Positions 1 to 8,287 of a DNA stretch of 21,543 nt are shown here, piece by piece (position 1 is the first letter of the stretch; every line of letters starts with the position of its first letter). The position numbers were made by a program, and so were the translations under genes. This stretch comes from Sanchytrium tribonematis. Lineage: Eukaryota; Sanchytriomycota; Sanchytriomycetes; Sanchytriales; Sanchytriaceae. The stretch is taken from contig JADGIG010000091.1 in NCBI GenBank assembly GCA_018985235.1, positions 1 through 21,543 on the forward strand, in the 5' to 3' direction. The notes beneath the pieces were generated by a model, which was given only the letters and a program-made list of their open reading frames with translations, searched no databases and had not been told where the DNA came from.

Positions 1-854
1 TGTTGCATCATTGACAGATGCATTCAGAGAACCAATTATTTTTGTTGATAACCTTTCTACTCAATATGCATTTTTTGGTTTAATCAATTTGTAAATTAAT
101 GGATGTGAATCAGTGCAAATAAATGGATGAATCGCCATTTTTCCGGATTCTTTTTTCAATCTAATATTCTGATATGGTATGTTGCATTTCCAATTATAAT
201 GAGCAAGAAGTTTGTTGTAAAGAATATTTGGATATTGAAATGTTTTTCTTAACAAAAGATTGGGCATTGATATGGTTGAACCCATTATTAGTTTCAGATG
301 TTTTCTAACAACAGCTTCTAACTGAGCATGTTGATTTGGTGAGAATTTTAATAACATGCATGGTAAAATCAATGGTAGGGGTAAGATGGGAAGTAAGCAG
401 GGTAACGCATATATCCAGGGGAAGCCCATTTCTAAAGACATCAAGACATATTAATTGCTGCATTTTAGCACTAATTGATTTTCATTTCGTTCTAAAAACC
501 ACGTGCATATCACGCACATTTCTAGCTCGAAAATTGAATAGTTCTGTTCCGAGGAATCCAACGCTTTAAAAAACATACCAACTATAAGATCATTTGTGTA
601 CAAAACACCCCCGATTGCCATACGAGTCGCATCAGTGAACATGGGGTATCACCTTCACCAAACATATCTATTTTTGTTTTCTCAGCTTTTTTAATGACCC
701 ATCGGTATGATTTTTCACACCGAATAAACGGCGTATTAGCCATAGCGTTGCTGATGCAGCTAGTGGCTTCAGAATACAATAGGAACAAAATTAAAAATTT
801 AACCGAGGATTTCCATTGATTTTCGACATTCCTTTTTATTTTGGGAACTGGCAA
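1..854 (-). pseudogene. Decayed Ty3/gypsy-like pol fragment (RT connection and RNase H)
   Basis: Read on the minus strand, the frame at 854-582 contains CEKSYRWVIKKAEKTKIDMF, the usual lead-in to retrotransposon RNase H. Near 645 the reading jumps to a second frame (642-451) with FTDATRMAIGGVLY and then SSEQNYSIFELEM, the signature of the Ty3/gypsy RNase H domain (first catalytic Asp, then the conserved Glu after the SEQNYS block). A third open frame (444-61) follows after a stop, but I cannot assign it to a domain. The piece is broken by at least one frameshift and one stop, and no LTR or integrase is visible, so it is a dead relic cut by the window edge. It differs clearly in sequence from the element at 5030-7685. 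The assignment of the RNase H part is firm; the outer limits are not. Confidence 0.7.
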
Positions 855-1151
855 CAGTATTTAATTCGATAAAGACATTATTTTCATAGTTTAAAGTACG
901 ATTACCTCTATAATGGCCTCTTTTCAAAACTTACTGGTTGGTTTTGTAACAATACTAAAAATTTTGGTGTGTCTAGAGTGAGCCATCTACATACTTAAAA
1001 CAATCTGAGACAAGCACGTCAAAAAATAAAACGAAAAATAATTCGCAAGTTTTATTCGTCGAAAATGCTTGCTCAAATCCCTTTCCAAACAATCGCTACA
1101 TGATATCTACTTCTGAATATTTAGCATTTGAACATGACATGTACAATTCAG
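855..1151. other. Intergenic, no gene seen
   Basis: AT-rich sequence with no open frame of useful length and no recognisable RNA gene or repeat. It separates the retroelement relic from the transposase relic. One of them may extend into it in unrecognisable form. Confidence 0.5.
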
Positions 1152-1790
1152 ATGAATTGCTTTGCGATGACGTATCCTCATAATTTTAACCATGGTTCAA
1201 TGACACTGATCAAGCACAAATCAAAGCCTGATGGTCATTTGTGGCGATGTAAATGTTGCAAGAAGATTGTGTCTTGAAGGTGCGGAACATTATTTTCCCA
1301 TTCTAGATTAACAATATTGAAATGCTCCATGCTATGAAACCTGCTTTTTGCAAAAGAAAAAATTAAAAAGTCAGCACACTATGCAAAAATTAATAGATTT
1401 TCGGTTTCTTTTTTTTGCCAAATTGCGAAAATACATGCAGCAGGCAATTAGTGTTTTTAAAGGGTAGAATTGAAGTAGATGAGGCTATTTGGAGAAAAAG
1501 GAAATTTAATAGAGGTCTAAAATGTGCGTTTTGGAAACTTGGTTTTATTGAAAGAACCCAAAACCTGACTGCAAAAAACGTGTAATACTGATGCCAGTGC
1601 TCGATAGAAAGCTTTTTATTAGAGTGTTGCTCCAAATTCATAAAAGTTGAACGATTGGATTTACTTAGATTCATTATAAGATTAATCATTCTGAAAATTA
1701 CGTCTATCTCGAAAATTCCAATATTCATACACAAAAATATAAAAGACTGCAAATACTATTGCCACCCAATAGTATAACTCTGCAACAGTT
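1152..1790 (+). pseudogene. Merlin / IS1595 (ISXO2-like) DNA transposase relic
   Basis: The plus-strand frame from 1152 reads through MTLIKHKSKPDGHLWRCKCC (1200 on), matching the N-terminal zinc-binding domain of Merlin/ISXO2 transposases, which carries a DG-xWRCxxC core. It is followed after a TGA by RCGTLFSHSRLTI, equivalent to the usual 'R.G.FF..S.L' block. From 1469 a second frame gives IEVDEAIWRKRKFNRG, the first catalytic Asp region of the DDE domain. A third frame gives MPVLDRK and, from 1672, HYKINHSENYVYLENSNIHT, the conserved end of the DDE core. The second-Asp block appears to be missing. The final Glu position (HTQxxE in the family) reads as Lys. Several stops and frame changes make it inactive. 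I did not find terminal inverted repeats. Merlin is the eukaryotic superfamily related to IS1016/IS1595. Confidence 0.72.
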
Positions 1791-2180
1791 AGGGGGATAA
1801 TTACGAATTTATGATTAGATAGAATTACCCGGATGTTAATTTAAATGCAAAGAATTATGGGAAATTTAAAAAATTATCGTTGACGGCATACCCACCAGGT
1901 TCTAAAAATTGGCAATACAGCACGGACCAAATATGGAAATTTTTGAGCATAAACCATTACTAGTTTGCTTCAATTGCCAACCAATCAACTATTCGAATTT
2001 AAGCCAATTAGATGTCTCAAAACACCCAAAAAAGTCATTATTAAAGAACTTATAAGTCAATCAAGCGATTGAATTTTAGTAAACTTAATCATAAAGAGAT
2101 AACATACTTTTTGCTCCTTTAACAATTCATTGGTTCGTTTTCATTACAAGCCGCGGCGGTCCGAAATTAGGGAATCCATA
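1791..2180. other. Intergenic, no gene seen
   Basis: No supported open frame. The part next to 1791 may be the 3' end of the transposase relic. The part just before 2181 would be the former upstream region of the F-box pseudogene and contains a short GC-rich stretch (about 2149-2165). Confidence 0.5.
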
Positions 2181-2815
2181 ATGATGCTGAGTAATTTGCC
2201 AAAGATTGTTATCTTTAGAATGACCTCATATTTGAATGAAACTGATATTTGCAATTTCGGAAGAGCGTGTAAAAAGTGGCAATAGTCGATCGAGAATATG
2301 CAAAGCCACTAGGTGATATTGAATTGCGATTAAAATTATTTCTATCGAATGTTTCTAATTTTAGAACTCTCCTTATAAAAACCCAGGCTGTTGTGGGTGG
2401 ATCTTTGATTATAGAGACGTTTTCACAAACAAAAACACTAGAGACACCATCTCTAGAAATTTTTGTCCCTGAAAATACTCATGGTTTTAAAAATCTTGAA
2501 AGATCTTTTTGTTGAAAATCCAGGCACTAAAGATGACAAACACGTAAATAATTCTATTGAACTAGTAAGTACTGGAAAATTAGAGAAACAAAGAGTGAAT
2601 GGCAAAGTCTTATTTTTGAGAACTGCCCCGATAGTATTGCCTCACCATTGGATATTTTGATCATATGATGAATTTTCAACGATTGATTCGGTACTATTCG
2701 AAAAAGCATTAGAGATAATGAGGCACAAGACATATAAAAATACGAAACTGCTGCATTTTGGAGACCCACAGCAGCTGCTACCAATTTCTGGATATTGATT
2801 TTATTCATCAACAGC
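2181..2815 (+). pseudogene. F-box protein pseudogene
   Basis: From the ATG at 2181 the frame reads LSNLPKIVIFRMTSYLNETD and then CNFGRACKKW, fitting the F-box consensus (Leu-Pro near the start, spaced hydrophobics, Cys-x-x-Trp at the end), the Skp1-binding module of SCF ubiquitin ligases. A stop follows, but a second frame starting around 2276 continues with DREYAKPLGDIELRLKLFL and VVGGSLIIETF, then SLEIFVPENTHGFKNLE. This order (F-box, helical linker, 'VVSGS' strand, 'DLDIFVP' strand) resembles a large fungal family of F-box-led hypothetical proteins, known here only from memory. A third frame (from about 2687) continues with LFEKALEIMRHKTYKNTKLL. At least two frameshifts and several stops show it is decayed. 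The F-box call is reasonable; the family placement is tentative. Confidence 0.55.
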
Positions 2816-2880
2816 ATTTGATTTCTTTAAACGACACGAGCCCACTGTAAATCAAAAAGAGCAAAAAAGATAGATATTTG

Positions 2881-2896
2881 TAGATAGATAGATAGA
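2881..2896. repeat. (TAGA)4 microsatellite
   Basis: Four perfect TAGA units directly after a related GATAGATATTTG stretch. It is a simple repeat in a purine-rich tract with no evident function. Confidence 0.8.
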
Positions 2897-3111
2897 TCGT
2901 TTATTGATTTAGAGTAGGATTAAGATAAAAGTGGGAATTCCACATCTCGGTACACTCAATTATCCTCTACAAGGACTCATACACACAATACACAGAATCT
3001 CTGAGTAATTTGAGCTGCTTAAAAATAGTGAATTTGGAATTACTTTGCAAGTTTCTGTAGATTGTATTTCTAGAAGTATACTGGGGAATATTGTCATTGC
3101 AAGCATCTCTT

Positions 3112-3354
3112 ATGGTAAGCTTTATCACTATTAATGGAAGACTAGCACAAGAGCCCAAATCTAAAAAAGTCAAAACATTTAAAGGTGAGGTGAAAGTTAT
3201 AGAAATCAGTATAGCTAGTAACAATTACATTGGTAAAAAGATGCATGTTTCTTCTTTTAACATCACTTTGTGGCCTCGAAGAGCAGATGGCATGAAAAAG
3301 CTACTGAGAAAAGGATCTGCATTGATCATCATCGGACAATTCTATCAGCATTAA
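3112..3354 (+). CDS. SSB-like OB-fold protein, short and possibly decayed
   Basis: From the ATG at 3112 the frame encodes 80 residues. It opens with ITINGRLAQEPKSKK, followed by ISIASNNYIGKKMHV, ITLWPRRADGMKKLL and RKGSALIIIGQF. This order matches bacterial/mitochondrial/phage-type single-strand DNA-binding proteins: a first strand with 'G.L..DP', the central 'S(I/V)A.N', then 'V.W...A......L.KGS...V.G'. Typical SSBs run somewhat longer and end in an acidic tail. Here a stop falls just after the 'G.F' strand, and an acidic frame begins 8 bp later (3362), so a frameshift may have split one gene. No mitochondrial targeting segment is seen. It could be a decayed Rim1-type gene or a replication gene from a plasmid or virus integrated here. 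No conserved gene neighbour argues for current function. Confidence 0.5.
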   Translation: MVSFITINGRLAQEPKSKKVKTFKGEVKVIEISIASNNYIGKKMHVSSFNITLWPRRADGMKKLLRKGSALIIIGQFYQH

Positions 3355-3361
3355 TATAAAC

Positions 3362-3655
3362 ATGCATTCAATTGTATTTCCAGTTTGTGATCATCCTTTA
3401 GAAACATCGACAGAGACAGAATATTTGGATGATAATGACCTACAGAATAGTTCTGATCAACCGGTCAATCCACTAAAGCATGATTTAACTACCGATGAAG
3501 AAGAAATTACAGAAAAAAGAAGAGCTAAGAAGCAAATAACCAATAAATTTCCTAAACTATTTATTAAAATGATTCAGGTCCTTTATACTTATCATCATCA
3601 TAAACTCCATCATACCAATTTGCATTTCCAAATTTATCAGCATTGCGTTCCATAA
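3362..3655 (+). pseudogene. Acidic, low-complexity frame; possible split tail of the SSB-like gene
   Basis: This frame starts at 3362, 8 bp after the stop of the SSB-like frame, and encodes a Glu/Asp-rich segment (residues about 14-50) followed by a basic KRRAKKQ patch. The last 30 residues are His- and aromatic-rich and probably non-coding, since the opposite strand carries its own relic from 3564. SSB proteins usually carry an acidic C-terminal tail, so this is most simply the frameshifted continuation of the preceding gene. There is no independent domain evidence. Confidence 0.35.
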
Positions 3656-3851
3656 ACTCACCAACAGTTACTGTATTACACAAATTGATGTATAATTCCC
3701 ATATATCTTCCTAATCATTTCCATTTTCATCTTTTCCATCCCTAAGACCAAACAATAAAAGTCTAGATCTGATGGTGCACCATTTGATGTCAATTTCATT
3801 ACCAAAAAATAGCGGGTAAACTAAAAATAAAAATACCCAATCAAAAATAAC
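3564..3851 (-). pseudogene. Unknown coding relic with one internal stop
   Basis: The minus strand holds a single frame of about 96 codons from 3851 to the TAA at 3564-3566, broken only by a TAG at 3711-3713. The first half begins hydrophobic (WVFLFLVYPLFFG) and continues FGNEIDIKWCTIRSRLL. The second half includes NTVTVGEFMERNADKFGNA and ends with a DDD/KYKGPE segment. Amino acid composition looks coding rather than random, and no start codon is visible at its head. I do not recognise the family. It converges with the SSB-like gene, overlapping the end of its acidic tail. Confidence 0.35.
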
Positions 3852-4090
3852 TCAAATTTGACACAAATTTATTTTATCCAAATCATCTTCTATAATTGTC
3901 CATAAAATGCAAAAAAAATTCTCCTTCGAACGTGTGAAAAATTCATTGACGATTACGTCTAAAGTTTAACCATAATCTCTTGACAAAAACGTCGAAGATA
4001 ATGGTTCTGCTCAATTTATTCATATAAAACAACCCACATCCAATTCATTCAATTGAAAATTAATAATATATATTTAGAAGTCAATGAATA

Positions 4091-4560
4091 TCGACACAAA
4101 TCAATATAGCTGTAGACTCGTCAATTTTTACATTAATGACTTTCGGTGATCCAGAACAAGTCGTCACTTGTCAAAAAGAATCACAAGAGATTGATGCAGT
4201 AGGCGAATCATTTTTAAATAATTTAATCAAAATTATGGCTACAAATGCAATAATTTTATAATATGATTATCTGATGAATTGGATTTAGTCACTTTATTAT
4301 CTAAATCTATTCATTTAAAAGGATTTCATTTGGGTCAATGGCTCTCTAAAACCAATCGAAAGCAAAAAATTAAACAAAAAGAGTTGGATCAATTGGATAT
4401 TTTTGGAGGTAATGAGAAACGTTTTATGATATTCATGATTATAAACAAGTATTTCATCATCAATTGCATCCAAATAATAGTAGAACTGGCAAATTAAAAT
4501 AAATAATTTATTGAAATACGGTACTCCAGTACAATTTAGAGTCATGAAATTTGTTTTATA
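4091..4560 (+). pseudogene. Unknown, frameshifted coding relic in very AT-rich DNA
   Basis: Three successive plus-strand frames read like pieces of one protein. The first (4091-4261) has FGDPEQVVTCQKESQEIDAV. The second (about 4270-4430) has SDELDLVTLLSKSIHLKGFH and KQKELDQLDIFGG. The third (about 4425-4496) has YDIHDYKQVFHHQLHPNNS, with a tail GTPVQFRVMKFVLYST further on. I do not recognise any domain. The frames lack a convincing start and are joined only by assuming frame changes, so this is a decayed gene at best. It may belong with the SSB-like frame and the minus-strand relic at 3564-3851 as remains of one integrated replicon; that link is inference. Confidence 0.35.
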
Positions 4561-4688
4561 TTCAACTAAATGTTATTAATGACATATTGAATAACACTTC
4601 TAGCCACATTGTTGCATGCTGTCTCTTCACAAACAATTAAAAATGAAGAAAAAGTTTATTCGAGGTTTGAAGACAAAATGGAACTACT

Positions 4689-4725
4689 GCGGCGTAGCCG
4701 CTTAAAATTGAAAGGCGTAGCCTTT
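4689..4725. repeat. Twin GC-rich hairpins sharing the core GGCGTAGCC
   Basis: Two perfect short palindromes stand 9 bp apart: GCGGCGTAGCCGC at 4689-4701 (5-bp stem, GTA loop) and AAAGGCGTAGCCTTT at 4711-4725 (6-bp stem, the same GTA loop). They share a nine-base core, GGCGTAGCC, and are much more GC-rich than their surroundings. The arrangement resembles the double-hairpin elements described in mitochondrial DNA of some chytrid and blastocladiomycete fungi. Confidence 0.6.
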
Positions 4726-5024
4726 ATATTTACGGTAAGTCACTTTCATGGGAGATGGACTTGTACGATACTGGTTGGTATTTAATTTATGTTAATATAT
4801 TGTCACACAAACCTTTTAGTTAATGAAGGTTTTGAATTTAGAGGGTCAGGTATAAAGTACAAAACAATGGAATTGCAGCGACAGGAGAAGTTGATTTAAG
4901 GTATAACATGAGGTCTGCAACAAGGAGGGTTACGTGCCCAATCACCTGAGGGGTTACGAGATGGGCGCTTTAACCAATGACTTATTGAGTTATTAGCTAT
5001 CATTTTACCCAATTAGAATTACCT
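4726..5024. other. Intergenic flank of the LTR element
   Basis: No supported gene. The minus strand at about 4925-5008 shows a tRNA-like stretch (GGTTAAAGCGCCCATCTCGT), but no T-arm or closing acceptor stem could be found, so no tRNA is called here. Confidence 0.5.
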
Positions 5025-5029
5025 CAAAG
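5025..5029. repeat. Target-site duplication, left copy (CAAAG)
   Basis: CAAAG directly precedes the left LTR and is repeated exactly after the right LTR (7686-7690). A 5-bp duplication is the usual size for Ty3/gypsy insertion. Confidence 0.85.
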
Positions 5030-5174
5030 TGACACAACCGACTGTAGACTGTAATGTAAAGTTATTTATTGATTGTGTGCAGTTTATAAGGGATTACATG
5101 TGATACAACTGTGTAGATTCTGTGGACATCCTGTGTAGATGTGTCCACTTGTACTACTTGTCATGTTCATGACA
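5030..5174 (-). repeat. 3' LTR (145 bp)
   Basis: In element orientation it runs from TGTCATGAACATGAC to GGTTGTGTCA, so it has the canonical TG...CA ends. Within it on the element strand are CTTATAAAC (TATA-like) and CAATAAATA (poly(A)-signal-like), as expected for an LTR. It aligns end to end without gaps to the copy at 7541-7685, with seven substitutions. Confidence 0.93.
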
Positions 5175-5190
5175 TTCTACCTTTTTTTTT
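5175..5190 (-). other. Polypurine tract
   Basis: On the element strand, nine A followed by GGTAGAA lies directly against the TG of the 3' LTR, the position of the plus-strand primer in LTR retrotransposons. Confidence 0.7.
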
Positions 5191-5263
5191 AAAGGCGAGC
5201 GAAATCCTTTTTCTGGGATTGCTTTTCTAAAGTTGATTCTTGTTTGAATCCCAACCTTATCTA

Positions 5264-7087
5264 TTAGTAAATTGTTGCTTTTGGAAATACTTTTAGTACT
5301 TTAAAAGGCCCAAGATATAATTTATCGAGCTTGTTCTTTCTTTTTTCGTTTTTGATGAAAATTTTATCATTTTCATTGTAAATATGGGGAATTCGAAAAA
5401 TGTTTTTACGATTTAAATTTGCTAATCGTTTCTTTTGTTGTATTTGAATAATAGTAGAAATATCGGGTTTTTTGTAATCTAAATTGACTGGCATTAGCAT
5501 TGGTCTATTGAACACTAATTCTGCAGGACTTGTTTTAATGGAAGAATGGTAACTCGTATTAATTGTCCATTGAACAGATGGCATATTTGTAGCCCATTCC
5601 GTATCATCTGATAATGGCCAATAAAAGTATGTGTATACTGTGTAGTATAATTTTATGTAACCAGGATGCTTTAGATTTTCATGCATCCATTTCAAAATAT
5701 CCTTTTTGACATTATTTGGGATTATGATCGAATCATTCTCACGTTGGCGGCACAAAAGAGAAATATTTTCAATGTATACACGCATTTTTAGCAATTAATG
5801 TTTGATATTTGGTTAATCTCTTTTTAGATGTTGATTGTATATAAGATTCCACAATTTGGAAATCTTTGTTCTCTGATTGACATCTTTTAATGTATTAAAG
5901 CTGCATGGGATAATTCACCGCAACAATAGACAATGTTTCAAAATTATTATTTGGTGGTCTACTCAAATAGTCAGATATTTGTGTCGCCTTTAATTGGGCT
6001 GATTTGGACATTAAACTCTTCAATAATTTGTTTCCAGCGATTACACGCGGACTGTCGAGTTTGTAAAAGTGTTTTAAATTCTTATGGTCTGTAAATGTTT
6101 CAATTTCTGTATCATACAACATGTAGCGTAGAAATAAAATTCCTTTTCAAGAGTGGAATATCTTGATTCTGCTGAAATAAGAGTTTTAGAATAAAAGTAT
6201 ATGGGGTTTTTGTCTTGAACGACAATCACGCCAACAGCTCTGTCAGAAGCGTCACAAAATAAATAAAACTTCTTATTGGGATTCGGATGGATCAAAAGAG
6301 TTCTTTCTGCCATTAATGACTTGATTTTAAGAAACGATTCTTGTTGTAGTGGTCCCCAATCAAATTTTGCTGACTTAGTGAGTAATTTAGTCAAATTTGA
6401 AGTTAGAAGGGACTCATTTTTAATAAAATGCCTGAAGTAATTAGCCAAACCAAGAAATGATTGTAATTCCTTTTTAGTTGTAGGTGGATTAATATCCATT
6501 AAACTTTTAATTTTCTTCTCATCTGGTCTTACATCTTCAGAGGATACTTCAAGACCTCAATAGTCAATATTAGTAAGAAAAAATTTGCATTTTAAAATAT
6601 TTAGTTTCAAACTGGCTTTATTAAGAATTGAGAACACTTCATTTAGATGTTCAATATGTTGTTCAACTGTTTCACTAAAAATTAAAACATCATCCAAATA
6701 CACAATTACATATTTCAAATGAGCCAGAGGTGCATTGGTGAGACCAAAATACATTCTCTTGAATCTATACAATCCCCACGGAAGAGCAATGCAGGTGTAT
6801 TTTTGATTATAGCCTGACATTAAGTCCAAACTAGAAAATATCTTAGCATAAAGCAACATAGCAAGTAAATAATTAATGTGTGGAATTGGATAAGTGAGTA
6901 GTCACTAAGTTGATAAGCCTACAAACAATTACTAGACGTATTTGCCTGTTCTCTTTACTGATTGGAAAACACGCACAAGTAGACTCTGGCCGTTAACAAA
7001 TTGGTGATTTCTCTATCACATCTAGATCACATTGCCGTCGAACCTCTTTTTCAACAGCAGGTTCTAATTTGAGTGGGATTTGATAAG
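5264..7087 (-). pseudogene. Retrotransposon pol (RT, RNase H, integrase), deleted and frameshifted
   Basis: Reading from 7087, the RT begins with IPLKLEPAVEKEVR and DVIEKS, the lead-in of Ty3 RT. Then 6859-6557 gives LDLMSGYNQ, WGLYRFKRMYFGLTNAP and the catalytic YLDDVLIFS. Segments normally lying between SGY.Q and the GLY block, and after the LTNAP block (the 'TFQ..M' helix), are missing. After a stop, 6499 onward gives PPTTKKELQSFLGLANYFRH and the RNase H start FYLFCDASDRAVGV, continued in another frame at 6122 with TFTDHKNLKHF. The last part (5794-5264) starts with the integrase zinc-binding region (HENLKHPGYIKLYY), jumps straight from FYWPLSDD to EWATNMPSVQWTINTSYHSS, and ends with KLYLGPFKVLK. 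The integrase catalytic core with its first two Asp residues is therefore absent. At least three frame breaks are present. Confidence 0.88.
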
Positions 7088-7208
7088 CTTAAGTAAAATG
7101 TAGTGCCGTATCTGAGATTTTTTCAGCATCAGTTGTCACCATAATATCCAGAGACTCTGTGAGGGCCAAGAATCGAAAGTTGAAATTAAAAACTGTCTCA
7201 TCATCTTG

Positions 7209-7546
7209 CTAATGGATGGATTTTAATTCCTGTAGTTGCATTTGAAATGACGCGCTAGGAACAAAGAGTTTTAATAACTTTTTTTTAGCCTCTGCTAAAG
7301 TTTTTGGCTTAACTCGGATCAAATGTCGACGTGCATGGCCTGAAGTTGCGATTTTCAAATTTCGGATTTCTGTTGGGCATCTGTACATCCGCACATATCG
7401 GAAATTTCTTCAATTTCCAACCAAAAGTCGTGAAATGATTTGTTCATTCCATTGTAAATGTCAATTGGCACTTTTGGGAGCAGTTTAGATTCAATTTGAT
7501 CTAAATATGCTAGTTTGTTTGAGTCAGTTGAATTCAAAAATGTCAT
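7209..7546 (-). pseudogene. Truncated gag
   Basis: The frame opens at 7546 with MTFLNSTDSNKLAYLDQIES and contains NGMNKSFHDFWLEIEEISD. A change of frame near 7370 leads to IATSGHARRHLIRVKPKTLA and FQMQLQELKS, the familiar capsid-region pattern of Ty3-like Gag ('A...W/L...KP.TW.E....L...F....L..LK'). A stop follows at about residue 110. No CCHC knuckle is found downstream. The ATG (7546-7544) lies inside the last six bases of the 5' LTR, and no TGG-type tRNA primer site is seen at the LTR border. Confidence 0.72.
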
Positions 7547-7685
7547 AACCGGCTGTAGACTGTAATGTAAAGTTATTTATTGATTGTGTGCCGTTTATAA
7601 GGGATTCCATGCGATACAACTGTGTAGATTCTGTGGACATTCTGTGTAGATGTGTCCACTTGTACTACTTGTCATGTTCATGACA
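7541..7685 (-). repeat. 5' LTR (145 bp)
   Basis: On the element strand it begins TGTCATGAACATGAC and ends GGTTATGACA, with TGTCAT/ATGACA terminal inverted repeats. It is the same length as the copy at 5030-5174 and differs by seven substitutions. The right end abuts the CAAAG duplication. Confidence 0.93.
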
Positions 7686-7690
7686 CAAAG
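7686..7690. repeat. Target-site duplication, right copy (CAAAG)
   Basis: An exact match to 5025-5029, immediately outside the LTR. It confirms that both ends are intact and that the two LTRs belong to one insertion. Confidence 0.85.
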
Positions 7691-8287
7691 TGTTAAACAC
7701 ATTTTAGAAATGGCATTTAGTAGACTTTTTTTAGCATCCAAATTTGGAACACTTTCCATCATTAATCTTAATCCGTTTTCGCACTTCTCAAACACATCCC
7801 TCTCGACATCATAGCTTGTGAATTTTACAACTAAGATCCACAATCATAGATTCAACATGCATCTTTTATTATCATGCGGATTTTTTTTTCGCTTTGAGCA
7901 GCAATTTGCTTCATCTACAAGAGATACAAGCACAAATTGGCATCTAGAATGCCGTTAGCAATATCTTTGATTTCAATTATAAAACAGACGCAAATTCTTC
8001 CGAAAAGTCCGCTATCAAGTCAAATCACAAGTTTACAAACCCGAAACCTGATTTCACAGAACCAACAAAACTGTATAATTTTCATGATAAGCTGTCGCTT
8101 AAAAGTTTTAAACGACAGTAAAAACGCACTGGTGTTTATTTTGGCCTTTGAATCTGTTTGGAAGAATAGTCGGAAGATAATTTACTCATAAGATGTCAAT
8201 TTAGCATCAGAGTGGTCTGTTGAAAATGCAGGCTTGTTATTTTGGCTTCTAAATAATGCTTCTTGCGTCACTTGTAATTCATCAAGC
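7691..8287. other. Flank of the LTR element, with a possible minus-strand gene remnant
   Basis: From about 7842 down to the LTR border the minus strand has an open, coding-looking stretch including YDVERDVFEKCENGLRLMME and NLDAKKSLLNAISK, cut off by the insertion. It has no ATG of its own and does not continue on the far side of the element at 5024, so it was probably already broken. A plus-strand frame at 7937-8191 has no recognisable domain and I do not call it. The rest appears to be intergenic sequence downstream of the BAR-protein gene. Confidence 0.4.

Larger units (their letters stand above)
5030..7685 (-). mobile_element. Non-autonomous Ty3/gypsy-like LTR retrotransposon, complete ends
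   Basis: A 2656-bp element runs on the minus strand with LTRs at both ends, a 5-bp CAAAG duplication outside them, a purine-rich tract beside the 3' LTR, and gag, RT, RNase H and integrase fragments in the Ty3 order (RT, RNase H, integrase). It is about half the length of an autonomous element. Gag ends early with no zinc knuckle, no protease is visible, the RT has lost segments around the fingers/palm, and the integrase keeps its zinc-binding and C-terminal parts but lacks the catalytic core. The LTRs differ at 7 of 145 positions, so the insertion is fairly recent while the internal part is heavily deleted. It therefore probably moved using proteins from a related intact element. Confidence 0.9.

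Noticed and set aside
1390-1752. Minus-strand open frame of 120 codons
   Set aside because: It is antisense to the transposase relic, whose plus-strand frames carry the recognisable DDE-domain blocks.
4925-5008. tRNA-like stretch on the minus strand (GGTTAAAGCGCCCATCTCGT) about 20 bp from the LTR element, which would fit Ty3-type targeting upstream of a tRNA gene
   Set aside because: It has a plausible D-loop and anticodon-like segment, and GCCCA could pair with a later TGGGC, but there is no TTCGA-type T-arm and no pairing acceptor stem. At most it is a decayed tRNA; a tRNAscan-SE run would settle it.
7937-8191. Open plus-strand frame of 84 codons between the LTR element and the BAR gene
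   Set aside because: Its composition is not coding-like, no motif was found, and it lies in the relic zone; there is no support beyond openness.
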